Positions 1 to 6,085 are shown, counted from the stretch's first letter. The stretch is 11,353 nt of DNA from JBGQJN01 sp964423175 (GCA_964423175.1 CAYRDM010000017.1:1-11353), one strand, 5' to 3'. Notes: generated by a model not told the origin, from the letters alone. A program made the numbers and translations.

Positions 1-2
1 TA

Positions 3-527
3 CCTTCCAACATAAATGAGAAAGCCATCCGCAGCGAAGATCCGGTGTGGCTTACTTTTTCCTTGGCTCATGCGAAGACTGACGCTCTCGCTGCCTTAAT
101 AACGGAGAAGGGTATTCTAATAACAGCTGACCAGGTGATTGTTTGCAACGGTGCTATCCGAGAAAAACCAAAAGACGTAGAGGAAGCCACTGCATTTTTG
201 AGGAGTTACGGGCGGTACAAAGCCTCTTCGATTGTATCCGTCGTTGTTACAAATCTTGACGCAAGTGAGTTTAGCCTTTCGGGCAGATTGTCTGGCACGG
301 TATTTTCTACAATTAGTTTTAATGATATTCCAGAAGATGTAATCAAGGCCTATGTTGCAACCGGGGATCCTTTTATAAACTCTGGGGGTTTTGATCACGA
401 GCACCCAATTATCGCCCCGTATGTGGCAGAGATTAAGGGCGAAGCTGAGAGTATCGTTGGTCTGCCAAGAGAAATGACCGCCAACTTTTTAAAGTTAATT
501 TTGAAAAGCCGCAGGGGGTACTGTTAG
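3..527 (+). CDS. maf: Maf-like nucleotide pyrophosphatase, 5'-truncated
   Basis: The frame is open from the left edge, so the N-terminus lies outside the window. A GTG at position 45 is only an internal codon, because the residues before it already match the family (INEKAIRSEDP, the usual Glu-Lys-Ala-Ile-Arg segment). Maf proteins hydrolyse non-canonical or methylated nucleoside triphosphates to monophosphates in the cytoplasm. Visible family motifs are ITADQV (the metal/catalytic Asp segment), IREKP (conserved Lys), SVVVTN, EHPIIAPYV and the C-terminal GLPREMT. The motif reads ADQV rather than the common ADTVV, and the spacing resembles the plant/eukaryote-like branch of the family rather than YhdE/YceF. 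The missing part should hold the SSSxRR substrate-binding motif. The gene ends at a terminator shared with the convergent minus-strand operon. Family confidence is high; substrate cannot be told. Confidence 0.88.
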   Translation, partial: PSNINEKAIRSEDPVWLTFSLAHAKTDALAALITEKGILITADQVIVCNGAIREKPKDVEEATAFLRSYGRYKASSIVSVVVTNLDASEFSLSGRLSGTVFSTISFNDIPEDVIKAYVATGDPFINSGGFDHEHPIIAPYVAEIKGEAESIVGLPREMTANFLKLILKSRRGYC

Positions 528-548
528 TAGATTTTTATAAATATAAAA

Positions 549-579
549 CCCGACTCATTAGTCGGGATTTTTATTTTTT
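549..579. terminator. Bidirectional rho-independent terminator between convergent genes
   Basis: A perfect 7-bp stem (CCCGACT at 549-555, AGTCGGG at 560-566) with a CATT loop is followed by a T-rich tract on the plus strand and preceded by AAAA, which gives a U run on the minus strand. It can end both the Maf transcript and the minus-strand operon. The stop codon of the minus-strand gene (580-578) lies inside the plus-strand T tract. Confidence 0.85.
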
Positions 580-1477
580 AGAATAAAAGGAGCGGTGCGA
601 CCCACACGGGACTGACATAAAAGGGATTGTAATATGGTGTGTAATAATCAATCGGGAAGGGATCAATTACTATCGTTTCCACAACAACTTCTTCGACAAC
701 CTCTTCGGTTACTGTCTCGGTCACTTCGGCCGAAGATGTTTCCGCGAGCTGCCTATTCATATCGTCTTCCTGGGCGTGTAGTCTAAACATAAGTTCAACG
801 CTTTTCGTAATAATGTCTGTAATCACTTTTTCGGCAGAAATCGATCGATAACCAAGTTCTCGCCACGAAAGATTCGTGTTGCAAATTCTTAGGATTTCTT
901 CCCACAAAGCATCACTAACGAGAATTGACGGCCAGTTTGGATCGTTGGCGTTGATTTTATTCTCGTTTAGGAAAGACATGAAAACTATTTCTATGGGATC
1001 AAGGTTTTTGAATTCGGCAACCGCGACCCGGAGATCTTCCCAGTTATCCTGGGCGAGATATGTTTTGAAGTCATCGCTGCTCAGTTCAAAATAGCGTTCA
1101 AAAGCGAATGTGCCTTCAGTAAGATCTACAGCCCCAGGAATATCATATAGTTTAATAAACTCCTGGTATCGTTGAAGAAATCTTGTAAGAAATTCTCTAC
1201 CCTCCGTGCTCGGCACGTAGCGCCATTCGGCAAGTTCTGACTTGAAAACCGTTTTCTTTCGGATAACAACATTTTGTGAATCAATAAGGTTTCTTTCTTG
1301 CATCCACTTAAACAACGGAATAAGAAATGCATTGGAGTCCACGAGATTTAAGGGGAAGACTACTCGATTATTAATCATTTGGTTTAGTACGAATATGGCA
1401 CAGAACTTTTCTCTTTCACCGGGTTTCAGCTTATGCCGGTTGTTGTATGCTGAATTCGGGTGTCGTTTTCTTGCCAT
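578..1477 (-). CDS. Protein of unknown function, 299 aa, second gene of lipoprotein operon
   Basis: I do not recognise this protein. It starts two bases after the stop of the upstream lipoprotein gene, with an AGGAG ribosome site inside that gene's end, so the two are almost certainly co-transcribed. There is no signal peptide; the N-terminus is basic (MARKRHPNSAYNNRHKLKPG). Residues about 22-105 look alpha-helical and end in a segment (W-x-Y-V-P-S-T-E-G-R-E-F-L) resembling the wing and last helix of winged-helix proteins; that is only a resemblance. Residues about 250-270 are a Glu/Val/Thr-rich linker (TVTEEVVEEVVVETIV). The last 22 residues are rich in Tyr, Phe and Pro and end in APLLLF. 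This tail resembles the aromatic segment of the neighbouring lipoprotein (YVSPVW here, YVSPW there). Candidate roles include a cytoplasmic or membrane-associated partner of the lipoprotein. Confidence 0.8.
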   Translation of the reverse strand: MARKRHPNSAYNNRHKLKPGEREKFCAIFVLNQMINNRVVFPLNLVDSNAFLIPLFKWMQERNLIDSQNVVIRKKTVFKSELAEWRYVPSTEGREFLTRFLQRYQEFIKLYDIPGAVDLTEGTFAFERYFELSSDDFKTYLAQDNWEDLRVAVAEFKNLDPIEIVFMSFLNENKINANDPNWPSILVSDALWEEILRICNTNLSWRELGYRSISAEKVITDIITKSVELMFRLHAQEDDMNRQLAETSSAEVTETVTEEVVEEVVVETIVIDPFPIDYYTPYYNPFYVSPVWVAPLLLF

Positions 1478-1479
1478 AG

Positions 1480-2472
1480 TTATTTTCTCCTGCCACCAAA
1501 TCCGCTGCTCGGCGGTTTACTGCCGAATGAACTACTGCTGCTCGGCGCCCTAGTTGTGGGGCTTGTGGATCTAGAACTTCCAAATCCCGAACTACTCGGT
1601 TGGCTGCGTACTTGTGGTGATTGGGTTGTGCTGGGGGCTCGATAAGAAGAAGCGGGTGGATTGCTTGCGGTGTTCGGACGACCGAACCCTCCACTACCAA
1701 TTGCTTTGCTGGTATCTCGTTCTTGGAATGAACGTTGGGAAACTGTCGGGTTCCTGAGCGGGGCGCGGACATTGGTTGCGACCTTGTCGGCATTTGGCGA
1801 TCTGACAACCGTTCTAGTCTGAGAGCTTGGTGCTGACCTCAGCGTGGATCTTTCGACATAGGTTCTGGTTTGCGTCCTGTAAGTAGTAAAAGGCACGGGC
1901 CTGTATACGCTATAGAAGCCAGGGTAATATCCATAATGCCACGGAGATACATACGGTCTCCAAAGCGGCGAATAAAGATAGCTGAAAAGAAGAAGATCCC
2001 CAACAGAATATTGAGAGTGATAAAATACGTTAGGTCCGTAAATTTGGGGATTACCCTGAATTTGAACATTCACCACCTGCGGTGATAATTGTTCAAAGTT
2101 AATTGTAGCTACTTCTTGTTCTTGCCCACCGCTCAAAACTGCTGTTAGCGAGAATAGTCGGGCGGTTCCTTGACCGGCCTCTGTAACGCGGATGTAGTCC
2201 GTGTTCCCGTCCTGATCAAGATCTAGGTTGTTGATAGACCCGGGTCTGTTAATTGCCTCCTCAAGCGCCTGTGGCGTGGGGTGCGACTTTAAGAAATCGC
2301 CAAAGCCCTGTAGGTTCAACCCATCGGCTGCCTGACTGGTTACTTGAACATTCACATTTCCGGATTGTTGCTGTGGTTGAGATACCACAACTGTATTGGG
2401 CTGAGGATTCCCGCAGCCGCTAAGGAAAAGAGAGAGTCCTAAAATACAAGAAAACAGAGAAGTTTTTCTCAC
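1480..2472 (-). CDS. Lipoprotein of unknown function with DxDxDG motif and Ser-rich tail
   Basis: The start is set at the GTG at 2472, not the in-frame TTG at 2511. The GTG has a GAGGAA ribosome site six bases upstream and gives a clean type II signal peptide: MRKT, a hydrophobic stretch, then lipobox LSGC with lipidated Cys20 (330 aa). The mature part begins with a Gln/Asn/Val-rich stretch. Residues about 84-93 contain DLDQDGNTDY, an EF-hand/calcium-loop-like DxDxDGxxD pattern. Then comes a predicted beta-rich region and a Tyr/Trp/Pro-rich segment (about 163-197). The last ~75 residues are low-complexity Ser/Pro/Arg with repeated GFG, ending GFGGRRK. The protein should sit on the outer face of the cytoplasmic membrane, or on the outer membrane if one exists. 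It is the first gene of a two-gene operon divergent from ridA. The coding sequence is visibly richer in GC than the plus-strand genes to its right. Function unknown. Confidence 0.82.
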   Translation of the reverse strand: MRKTSLFSCILGLSLFLSGCGNPQPNTVVVSQPQQQSGNVNVQVTSQAADGLNLQGFGDFLKSHPTPQALEEAINRPGSINNLDLDQDGNTDYIRVTEAGQGTARLFSLTAVLSGGQEQEVATINFEQLSPQVVNVQIQGNPQIYGPNVFYHSQYSVGDLLLFSYLYSPLWRPYVSPWHYGYYPGFYSVYRPVPFTTYRTQTRTYVERSTLRSAPSSQTRTVVRSPNADKVATNVRAPLRNPTVSQRSFQERDTSKAIGSGGFGRPNTASNPPASSYRAPSTTQSPQVRSQPSSSGFGSSRSTSPTTRAPSSSSSFGSKPPSSGFGGRRK

Positions 2473-2529
2473 GTTTTGTTCCTCGTTTTTAAAGAAAGGT
2501 TTGGATACCAAGTGGGCATCCTGTGTATG

Positions 2530-2557
2530 ATTTAATACAAAAACAGCTAATTGTCAA
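2530..2557 (-). promoter_or_regulatory. Predicted promoter of lipoprotein operon
   Basis: On the minus strand TTGACA (2557-2552) is followed after 16 bases by TTAAAT (2535-2530). Transcription would start near 2522, leaving a leader of about 50 bases before the GTG at 2472. The -35 box lies inside the left arm of the palindrome. The -10 match is only 4 of 6, so the exact position is uncertain. Confidence 0.5.
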
Positions 2558-2573
2558 TATTATTGACAATTAG
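2547..2573. promoter_or_regulatory. Perfect 12-bp palindrome over both divergent -35 boxes; candidate operator
   Basis: CTAATTGTCAAT (2547-2558), a 3-base spacer ATT, then the exact reverse complement ATTGACAATTAG (2562-2573). Each arm carries a consensus TTGACA, one on each strand, so the dyad centre at 2560 is the centre of two back-to-back promoters. There is no T tract after it and it is upstream of both genes, so it is not a terminator. It could be a binding site for a dimeric repressor or activator acting on both directions, or simply the by-product of two abutting consensus -35 boxes, though the match extends beyond the six bases of each box. Confidence 0.6.
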
Positions 2574-2591
2574 GCTCGATAGTTATATAGT
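2564..2591 (+). promoter_or_regulatory. Predicted promoter of ridA
   Basis: TTGACA (2564-2569), 16-base spacer, TATAGT (2586-2591, 5 of 6). The start point would be near 2598, giving a leader of about 30 bases. The leader contains a direct repeat TTTGATAC at 2591-2598 and 2611-2618, 20 bases apart, which may be chance or a second regulator site. Confidence 0.6.
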
Positions 2592-2630
2592 TTGATACAT
2601 AGGTGCTCTTTTTGATACTAAGGAGTAAAG

Positions 2631-3026
2631 ATGTCTGAAAAAAAATTGCCGTTTAGCTTTTCGCGCAGAGCAGGCAATCTTTCGTTCTTGTCCGGTCAGA
2701 TTGGTCTTAGAGATGGTGGTCTGGTATCCAACAACTTGAAAGAACAGACAATTCAAGTGATGGAAAACATCTCTGAGGAATTGAAGAAACTAGGGCTGAC
2801 CCTGAAAGATATTGTGGATGTTTCTGTTTTCATGACAAGTGTCACTGACTATCAAGAGTTTAATGAGATTTATGAGACTTTTTTCGAGGAACCATTTCCG
2901 ACAAGAACTTGTGTCATGGTCGAAGGACTTCCTTTCCATGCGAGGGTGGAGATCAAGGTTATAGCTCAGTTCCCCAAGGTCTCTGGAAAAGTTAGGCCCT
3001 ACTATACCGCTAGGTGTTGTGAGTAG
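2631..3026 (+). CDS. ridA: RidA family (YjgF/YER057c/UK114) deaminase-like protein
   Basis: RidA hydrolyses reactive enamine/imine intermediates released by PLP enzymes, working as a cytoplasmic homotrimer. The 131-residue protein shows the family's SGQIG segment (21-25), EQTIQVMENI, the TS-x-x-D-[YF] segment (69-74) and FNEIYETFF, followed by PTRTCVMVEGLP and VEIKVIA. Arg92 and Glu107 have the 15-residue spacing of the family's catalytic Arg105/Glu120 pair, which suggests an active enzyme of the RidA subfamily rather than one of the inactive Rid groups. A 17-residue C-terminal extension (to ...YYTARCCE) goes beyond the usual end. The start ATG has an AAGGAG ribosome site five bases upstream. 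It is transcribed alone, away from the lipoprotein operon, and ends at a terminator. Confidence 0.9.
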   Translation: MSEKKLPFSFSRRAGNLSFLSGQIGLRDGGLVSNNLKEQTIQVMENISEELKKLGLTLKDIVDVSVFMTSVTDYQEFNEIYETFFEEPFPTRTCVMVEGLPFHARVEIKVIAQFPKVSGKVRPYYTARCCE

Positions 3027-3041
3027 TTTACGATTTATGTG

Positions 3042-3070
3042 CCGCATATTTAAGTGCGGTTTTATTTTTT
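3042..3070 (+). terminator. Rho-independent terminator after ridA
   Basis: CCGCA (3042-3046) pairs with TGCGG (3055-3059) around an 8-base loop, followed at once by TTTTATTTTTT. The stem is short but the U tract is strong. Confidence 0.7.
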
Positions 3071-3077
3071 AAAAAAT

Positions 3078-3106
3078 TTGGCATTCAAATTCATTTGGGA
3101 TATATT
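3078..3106 (+). promoter_or_regulatory. Predicted promoter of ddl, likely leaderless start
   Basis: TTGGCA (3078-3083), 17-base spacer, TATATT (3101-3106). Transcription would start about 3113, which is the A of the ATG. There is no ribosome site between, which fits a leaderless mRNA. Confidence 0.6.
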
Positions 3107-3112
3107 GTTTTT

Positions 3113-4213
3113 ATGATTAAAAGAAAACAGAAAATAAAGGTGGGGATAATTTTTGGAGGCAAGTCAGCGGAACACGAGGTTTCCTTGCAGTCGGCCAAGA
3201 ATATAATTGCTGCCATAGATAGAAAAAAATATGACATTGTAACCATCGGTATAGATAAGAGTGGTTCTTGGTTTTTGAATGATTCTGCAAAATTTTTGCT
3301 TAATTCAGAAGACCCCAAACTAATAAAGTTGAACAAGGGGAACAGCAGGTCTTTGGCTCTAATTCCAGGAGGGGTTGAGAGACAGATCTTGTCTTCAACC
3401 GGGGAGAATATACGAGGGCGAGTAGATGTTGTATTCCCCGTTTTGCATGGAACTTTTGGTGAAGACGGAACCGTTCAAGGATTGCTTAAGCTGATGGATA
3501 TTCCTTTCGTTGGGCCGAGCGTTCTTGGTTCTGCCGTAGGTATGGATAAAGATGTTCAGAAAAGATTGTTGAGAGATTCGGGTATATTGGTGGCGGACTT
3601 TTTAACTTTCGAAAAGGGTTCAAAAATTGATTTTAAAGCTGTTTCTAAAAAATTGGGTTTGCCTATATTTATAAAGCCTGCAAATTTGGGCTCTTCCGTT
3701 GGTATTTCGAAAATTAATAATAAGAAAGAATTTCACGAAGCGATAGAATATGCTTTTAAATATGATAACAAGATTTTGGCGGAGGAATTTGTTGTCGGAA
3801 GGGAATTAGAGTGTTCAGTTATGGGCAACGATAATCCAGTTGCTTCTTTGCCTGGAGAAGTAATCGTCGGCAATCATAAATTTTATTCCTATGATGCCAA
3901 GTATATAGATGAGAAAGGTGCCAGTTTGATAATTCCAGCAAAACTTTCAAAATCGCTAACTAAAAAGATACAAGAGGTAGCTATTAAGACTTTTAAGGTT
4001 CTTTGTTTAGAAGGAATGACTAGGGTTGATTTCTTCTTGAGAGAGGGCGTCGGTGTGATTGTAAACGAAGTAAATACAATTCCAGGGTTTACTAAGATAA
4101 GCATGTATCCAAAACTTTGGGAGGCAAGCGGGCTATCTTACACAAAATTGATAGATAGATTGATTGAGTTGGCGATTGAGAGGCATTCGAGAGAAAAATC
4201 ACTCCAATATTGA
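3113..4213 (+). CDS. ddl: D-alanine--D-alanine ligase
   Basis: This ATP-grasp enzyme joins two D-alanines for the peptidoglycan pentapeptide in the cytoplasm. The chosen start is ATG 3113 (366 aa). An in-frame TTG at 3095 would place the first codons upstream of and inside the predicted -10 box. Motifs in order: GGKSAEHEVSL near the N-terminus (conserved Glu), LHGTFGEDG (about 111), the ATP-binding lysine segment IKPANLGSSVG (about 187-197), EEFVVGRELEC, the omega loop YDAKYIDEKGA with the Tyr typical of D-Ala-D-Ala rather than D-Ala-D-Lac ligases, RVDFF, and the Mg-binding NEVNTIPGF (about 318-326). The length and insertions match the longer DdlA type (about 364 aa) rather than DdlB (about 306). 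Next comes the deoxyribosyltransferase-like gene after 60 bases, with only a weak AT-rich hairpin between, so read-through is likely. Confidence 0.95.
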   Translation: MIKRKQKIKVGIIFGGKSAEHEVSLQSAKNIIAAIDRKKYDIVTIGIDKSGSWFLNDSAKFLLNSEDPKLIKLNKGNSRSLALIPGGVERQILSSTGENIRGRVDVVFPVLHGTFGEDGTVQGLLKLMDIPFVGPSVLGSAVGMDKDVQKRLLRDSGILVADFLTFEKGSKIDFKAVSKKLGLPIFIKPANLGSSVGISKINNKKEFHEAIEYAFKYDNKILAEEFVVGRELECSVMGNDNPVASLPGEVIVGNHKFYSYDAKYIDEKGASLIIPAKLSKSLTKKIQEVAIKTFKVLCLEGMTRVDFFLREGVGVIVNEVNTIPGFTKISMYPKLWEASGLSYTKLIDRLIELAIERHSREKSLQY

Positions 4214-4239
4214 CAAAAATAGACAAAATGATATTTTTG
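4214..4239 (+). terminator. Weak AT-rich hairpin after ddl
   Basis: CAAAAATA (4214-4221) and TATTTTTG (4232-4239) form an 8-bp, almost pure A-T stem with a 10-base loop, beginning right after the ddl stop codon. The following tract (GCCTTAGTTTTTT) is displaced by several bases. It may be a partial terminator or mRNA 3'-end structure; I doubt it stops transcription fully. Confidence 0.3.
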
Positions 4240-4273
4240 CCTTAGTTTTTTAAGTTTTAAAAAGGGGAATCGA

Positions 4274-4915
4274 ATGTTTAATGCTAAAGAGGTTTTGTTG
4301 AAAGGCGAGCCTGTGCCCAAACACATTTATATGTATGCTCTTGCGGGATTAGACTTTGAACTTTTTTTGGAAGAGTTGCCCGGTTGTGAAAAAGAGACTC
4401 TAATTTTTTTGTATAAAATGTTAACCGCCCCGGTACCAAAGGGCATCTCAAGAGCGGTTGGTATTAACTCTGTGGCGGCAGATTGCACAATGGGGCATAT
4501 GTTGGCCAGAAATATAGATATCAAAACCGTCAAGTTTAATATTTATGTTTCTCATTCTCATGCGGCAGAGGCAAATTTTTTGGATGGGCTCTATAAGCCG
4601 ATAAGATCCTCAAGCCTTAATTCTCAATTTGCAATCACCTTGCCACACGAAAAAAGTGATTCGCCATTTCTTACTAAAGAAGTGTTGGGTACTTTTTCTG
4701 CGATTGTGGCAGAGGTGTCATTTAAAGCTACCGGCCAGGGGATAGAACTTGGCTGGGCCGACATGCTGGGCGTTCCCATCGTTTGTATTTTTAAGGAAGG
4801 TTCAAAACCTGCCAAATCTTTGGCAACCGTTTCCAAGGTTTTGTTGGAGTATAGAGATTCAGAGGATATGATTGCACAGATTTCCAAAGGACTTTTTTCT
4901 TTAGGGTTGTGCTAA
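4274..4915 (+). CDS. Nucleoside 2-deoxyribosyltransferase / DNPH1(Rcl)-like protein
   Basis: This 213-residue protein has an N-terminal, mostly helical region (about 1-85) that I do not recognise, followed by a Rossmann-like domain of the NDT superfamily. The domain begins at NIYVSHSHAAEANF (89-102). Its signature is AIVAEVS...GQGIELGWA...GVPIVCIF (143-173). Glu147 and Glu158 are 11 residues apart, as in the AEV-x(8)-GYELG segment of DNPH1/Rcl. Family members cleave or exchange the N-glycosidic bond of deoxynucleosides or their monophosphates. Such an enzyme could salvage bases or remove damaged nucleotides; the exact substrate cannot be told. A strong GGGGA ribosome site lies ahead of the ATG. 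It probably shares the ddl transcript and has its own terminator. The N-terminal extension is unusual for the short (about 150-170 aa) single-domain members. Confidence 0.72.
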   Translation: MFNAKEVLLKGEPVPKHIYMYALAGLDFELFLEELPGCEKETLIFLYKMLTAPVPKGISRAVGINSVAADCTMGHMLARNIDIKTVKFNIYVSHSHAAEANFLDGLYKPIRSSSLNSQFAITLPHEKSDSPFLTKEVLGTFSAIVAEVSFKATGQGIELGWADMLGVPIVCIFKEGSKPAKSLATVSKVLLEYRDSEDMIAQISKGLFSLGLC

Positions 4916-4935
4916 CTGCCGTAAGGCAGTTTTTG
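4914..4935 (+). terminator. Rho-independent terminator overlapping a stop codon
   Basis: AACTGCC (4914-4920) pairs with GGCAGTT (4925-4931) around a GTAA loop, followed by TTTT. The TAA stop (4913-4915) of the preceding gene forms the base of the stem. Confidence 0.85.
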
Positions 4936-4956
4936 TTTGGGAAAATAGTTCGTCAA

Positions 4957-4998
4957 TTGACATTAAAAATATCGTCGAATATCATGAGTGGATATAAT
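4957..4998 (+). promoter_or_regulatory. Promoter region of the Thr-Pro secreted protein gene
   Basis: Two overlapping readings exist. TTGACA (4957-4962), a 17-base spacer and TATCAT (4980-4985) make a good sigma-70 promoter starting near 4992. A consensus TATAAT at 4993-4998, without a good -35, would start transcription near 5005, a few bases before the ATG at 5010. No ribosome site is visible before that ATG. Confidence 0.5.
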
Positions 4999-5009
4999 TA
5001 TTTTGTTTT

Positions 5010-6048
5010 ATGTTTCCCAATAAATTTTTTGTAATTTTTTTGGTTATAGTTTTTATATCTAGCGGTTTTTTTGTTTTTACTCCAGATGTTCACGCAGCTC
5101 CCGTTAGGGATGTTACAGTGACCGTTTCTCCCACCACTTCTTATACCAATCAGAGTATTGAATATATTTTTACTGTCATTAATAGTGTTTCTTCTTCTAC
5201 TAAAATTGGATCTGTAGAAATTCAATTGCCACAAACACCCCTCTCTTTTTCTACTCCAGCCAGTATTTCAGTTCAGTCTAGCTCTTTTTCAGGAGGTTGG
5301 GTTTTGGGTTCTAGCGGGGGATATATAAATGGGTTTAACTCTTCGACAAAAAAAGTTGCTGTAAAAGCAAGCGGTTCTTCAACGCAACTTGATGCTGGAC
5401 AGTTTGTGAAGATTAAAGTTACTTCTGCAGCGCCAGTCTCCTCGGGTTCTTACGAGTGGACTACATCTGTCTGGGCAAACCTAACTTTTAATGGAAGTTC
5501 ATTTGTATTATTGAGTCCGGGTCAGCCGGTTGTTGTGGTGAGTGTGGCACCTACACCNNNNNNNNNNNNNNNNNNNNNNNNNNNNNNNNNNNNNNNNNNN
5601 NNNNNNNNNNNNNNNNNNNNNNNNNNNNNNNNNNNNNNNNNNNNNNNNNNNNNNNNNTACGCCAACTCCTACACCTACGCCAACTCCTACACCTACGCCA
5701 ACTCCTACACCTACGCCAACTCCTACACCTCTAAGTGACGGGCCGGTTGGTGTTACCGGATCGGCTTTTTTTGAGACGACACCAACTCCTAGCATAACGC
5801 CAGAGATTTTTCTGACACCTGTGCCAAGTTTGTCGCCAAATCCCATTGCGCAAGTTTTAGGAGCCTCCATATCTAATGAGTTTTCTAATAATCCGCAACC
5901 AATAGTGGCAAAGAACAAAAATATTTTTAGAAATAGACCCTCAATCTCTCCTCAAGCACTTCTCAATTCGAATCCGACAAAGAACATCAGCAAAGAGCCA
6001 AACTGGTTTATTAGATTTTTGTATAGGGTTTTTCATTTTAGAAGTTAA
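5010..6048 (+). CDS. Secreted protein with Ig-like domain and (Thr-Pro)n linker, interrupted by assembly gap
   Basis: I read this as one gene whose frame is only apparently broken by 100 N. The N-terminal part (from ATG 5010) has a signal peptide (hydrophobic core about 6-24, likely cleavage after DVHA). A beta-sandwich-like region of about 150 residues follows, rich in Ser, Thr and Val, resembling bacterial Ig-like/cohesin-type domains. It then enters ...VAPTP at the gap. After the gap, the frame that reads TPTPTP continues through LSDGPVGVTGSAFF and a Ser/Pro/Asn-rich region (with AQVLGAS) to a basic, aromatic C-terminus, NWFIRFLYRVFHFRS. Both halves are in the same Thr-Pro phase if the real gap is a multiple of three. 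The other post-gap frame (repeating YANSYT, stop at 5738) is an artefact of the placeholder length. A surface adhesin or cell-envelope stalk protein is plausible; function unknown. Confidence 0.75.
5558..5657. other. Assembly gap of exactly 100 N inside tandem repeat
   Basis: A round-number N run is a scaffolding placeholder of unknown real length. It sits inside the 18-bp Thr-Pro repeat, which short reads cannot cross. Confidence 0.95.
5659..5730 (+). repeat. 18-bp tandem repeat, four perfect copies, encoding Thr-Pro
   Basis: The unit ACGCCAACTCCTACACCT is repeated four times without a mismatch (5659-5676, 5677-5694, 5695-5712, 5713-5730). Each unit encodes three Thr-Pro pairs. The CCTACACC before the gap and the T after it match the same unit in phase, so the array extends into the gap. 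Perfect copies suggest recent expansion by slippage. Confidence 0.95.
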
Positions 6049-6085
6049 AAACAGAAGGGTCTACAAAAACAGCCGGACTTATTTA

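Noticed and set aside
1431..1808. Minus-strand open frame overlapping the end of the lipoprotein gene
   Set aside because: It lies in another frame of the Ser/Pro-rich tail; the signal peptide, ribosome site and operon spacing all support the 1480-2472 frame.
2473..2511. TTG start at 2511 for the lipoprotein, adding 13 residues
   Set aside because: The GTG at 2472 has a GAGGAA ribosome site at the right distance and gives a standard lipoprotein signal peptide; the upstream residues would put an atypical polar extension before it.
2591..2618. Direct repeat TTTGATAC in the ridA leader as an operator
   Set aside because: Two eight-base matches in an AT-rich leader are weak evidence; mentioned under the promoter but not claimed as a site.
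3095..3112. TTG start at 3095 for ddl
   Set aside because: The extra codons overlap the predicted -10 box and are not part of the family; ATG 3113 starts where Ddl proteins normally start.
5659..5730. Tandem repeat as a CRISPR array
   Set aside because: The 18-bp units are directly adjacent without spacers and encode protein in frame.
5658..5738. Continuation of the pre-gap frame as YANSYT repeats ending at 5738
   Set aside because: The frame depends on the arbitrary 100-N length. The Thr-Pro frame after the gap matches the pre-gap Thr-Pro phase and stays open to 6048.
5508..5918. Minus-strand open frame across the repeat (Gly-Val repeats)
   Set aside because: It is the antisense of the Thr-Pro array; its openness follows from the repeat, and there is no start signal or family resemblance.
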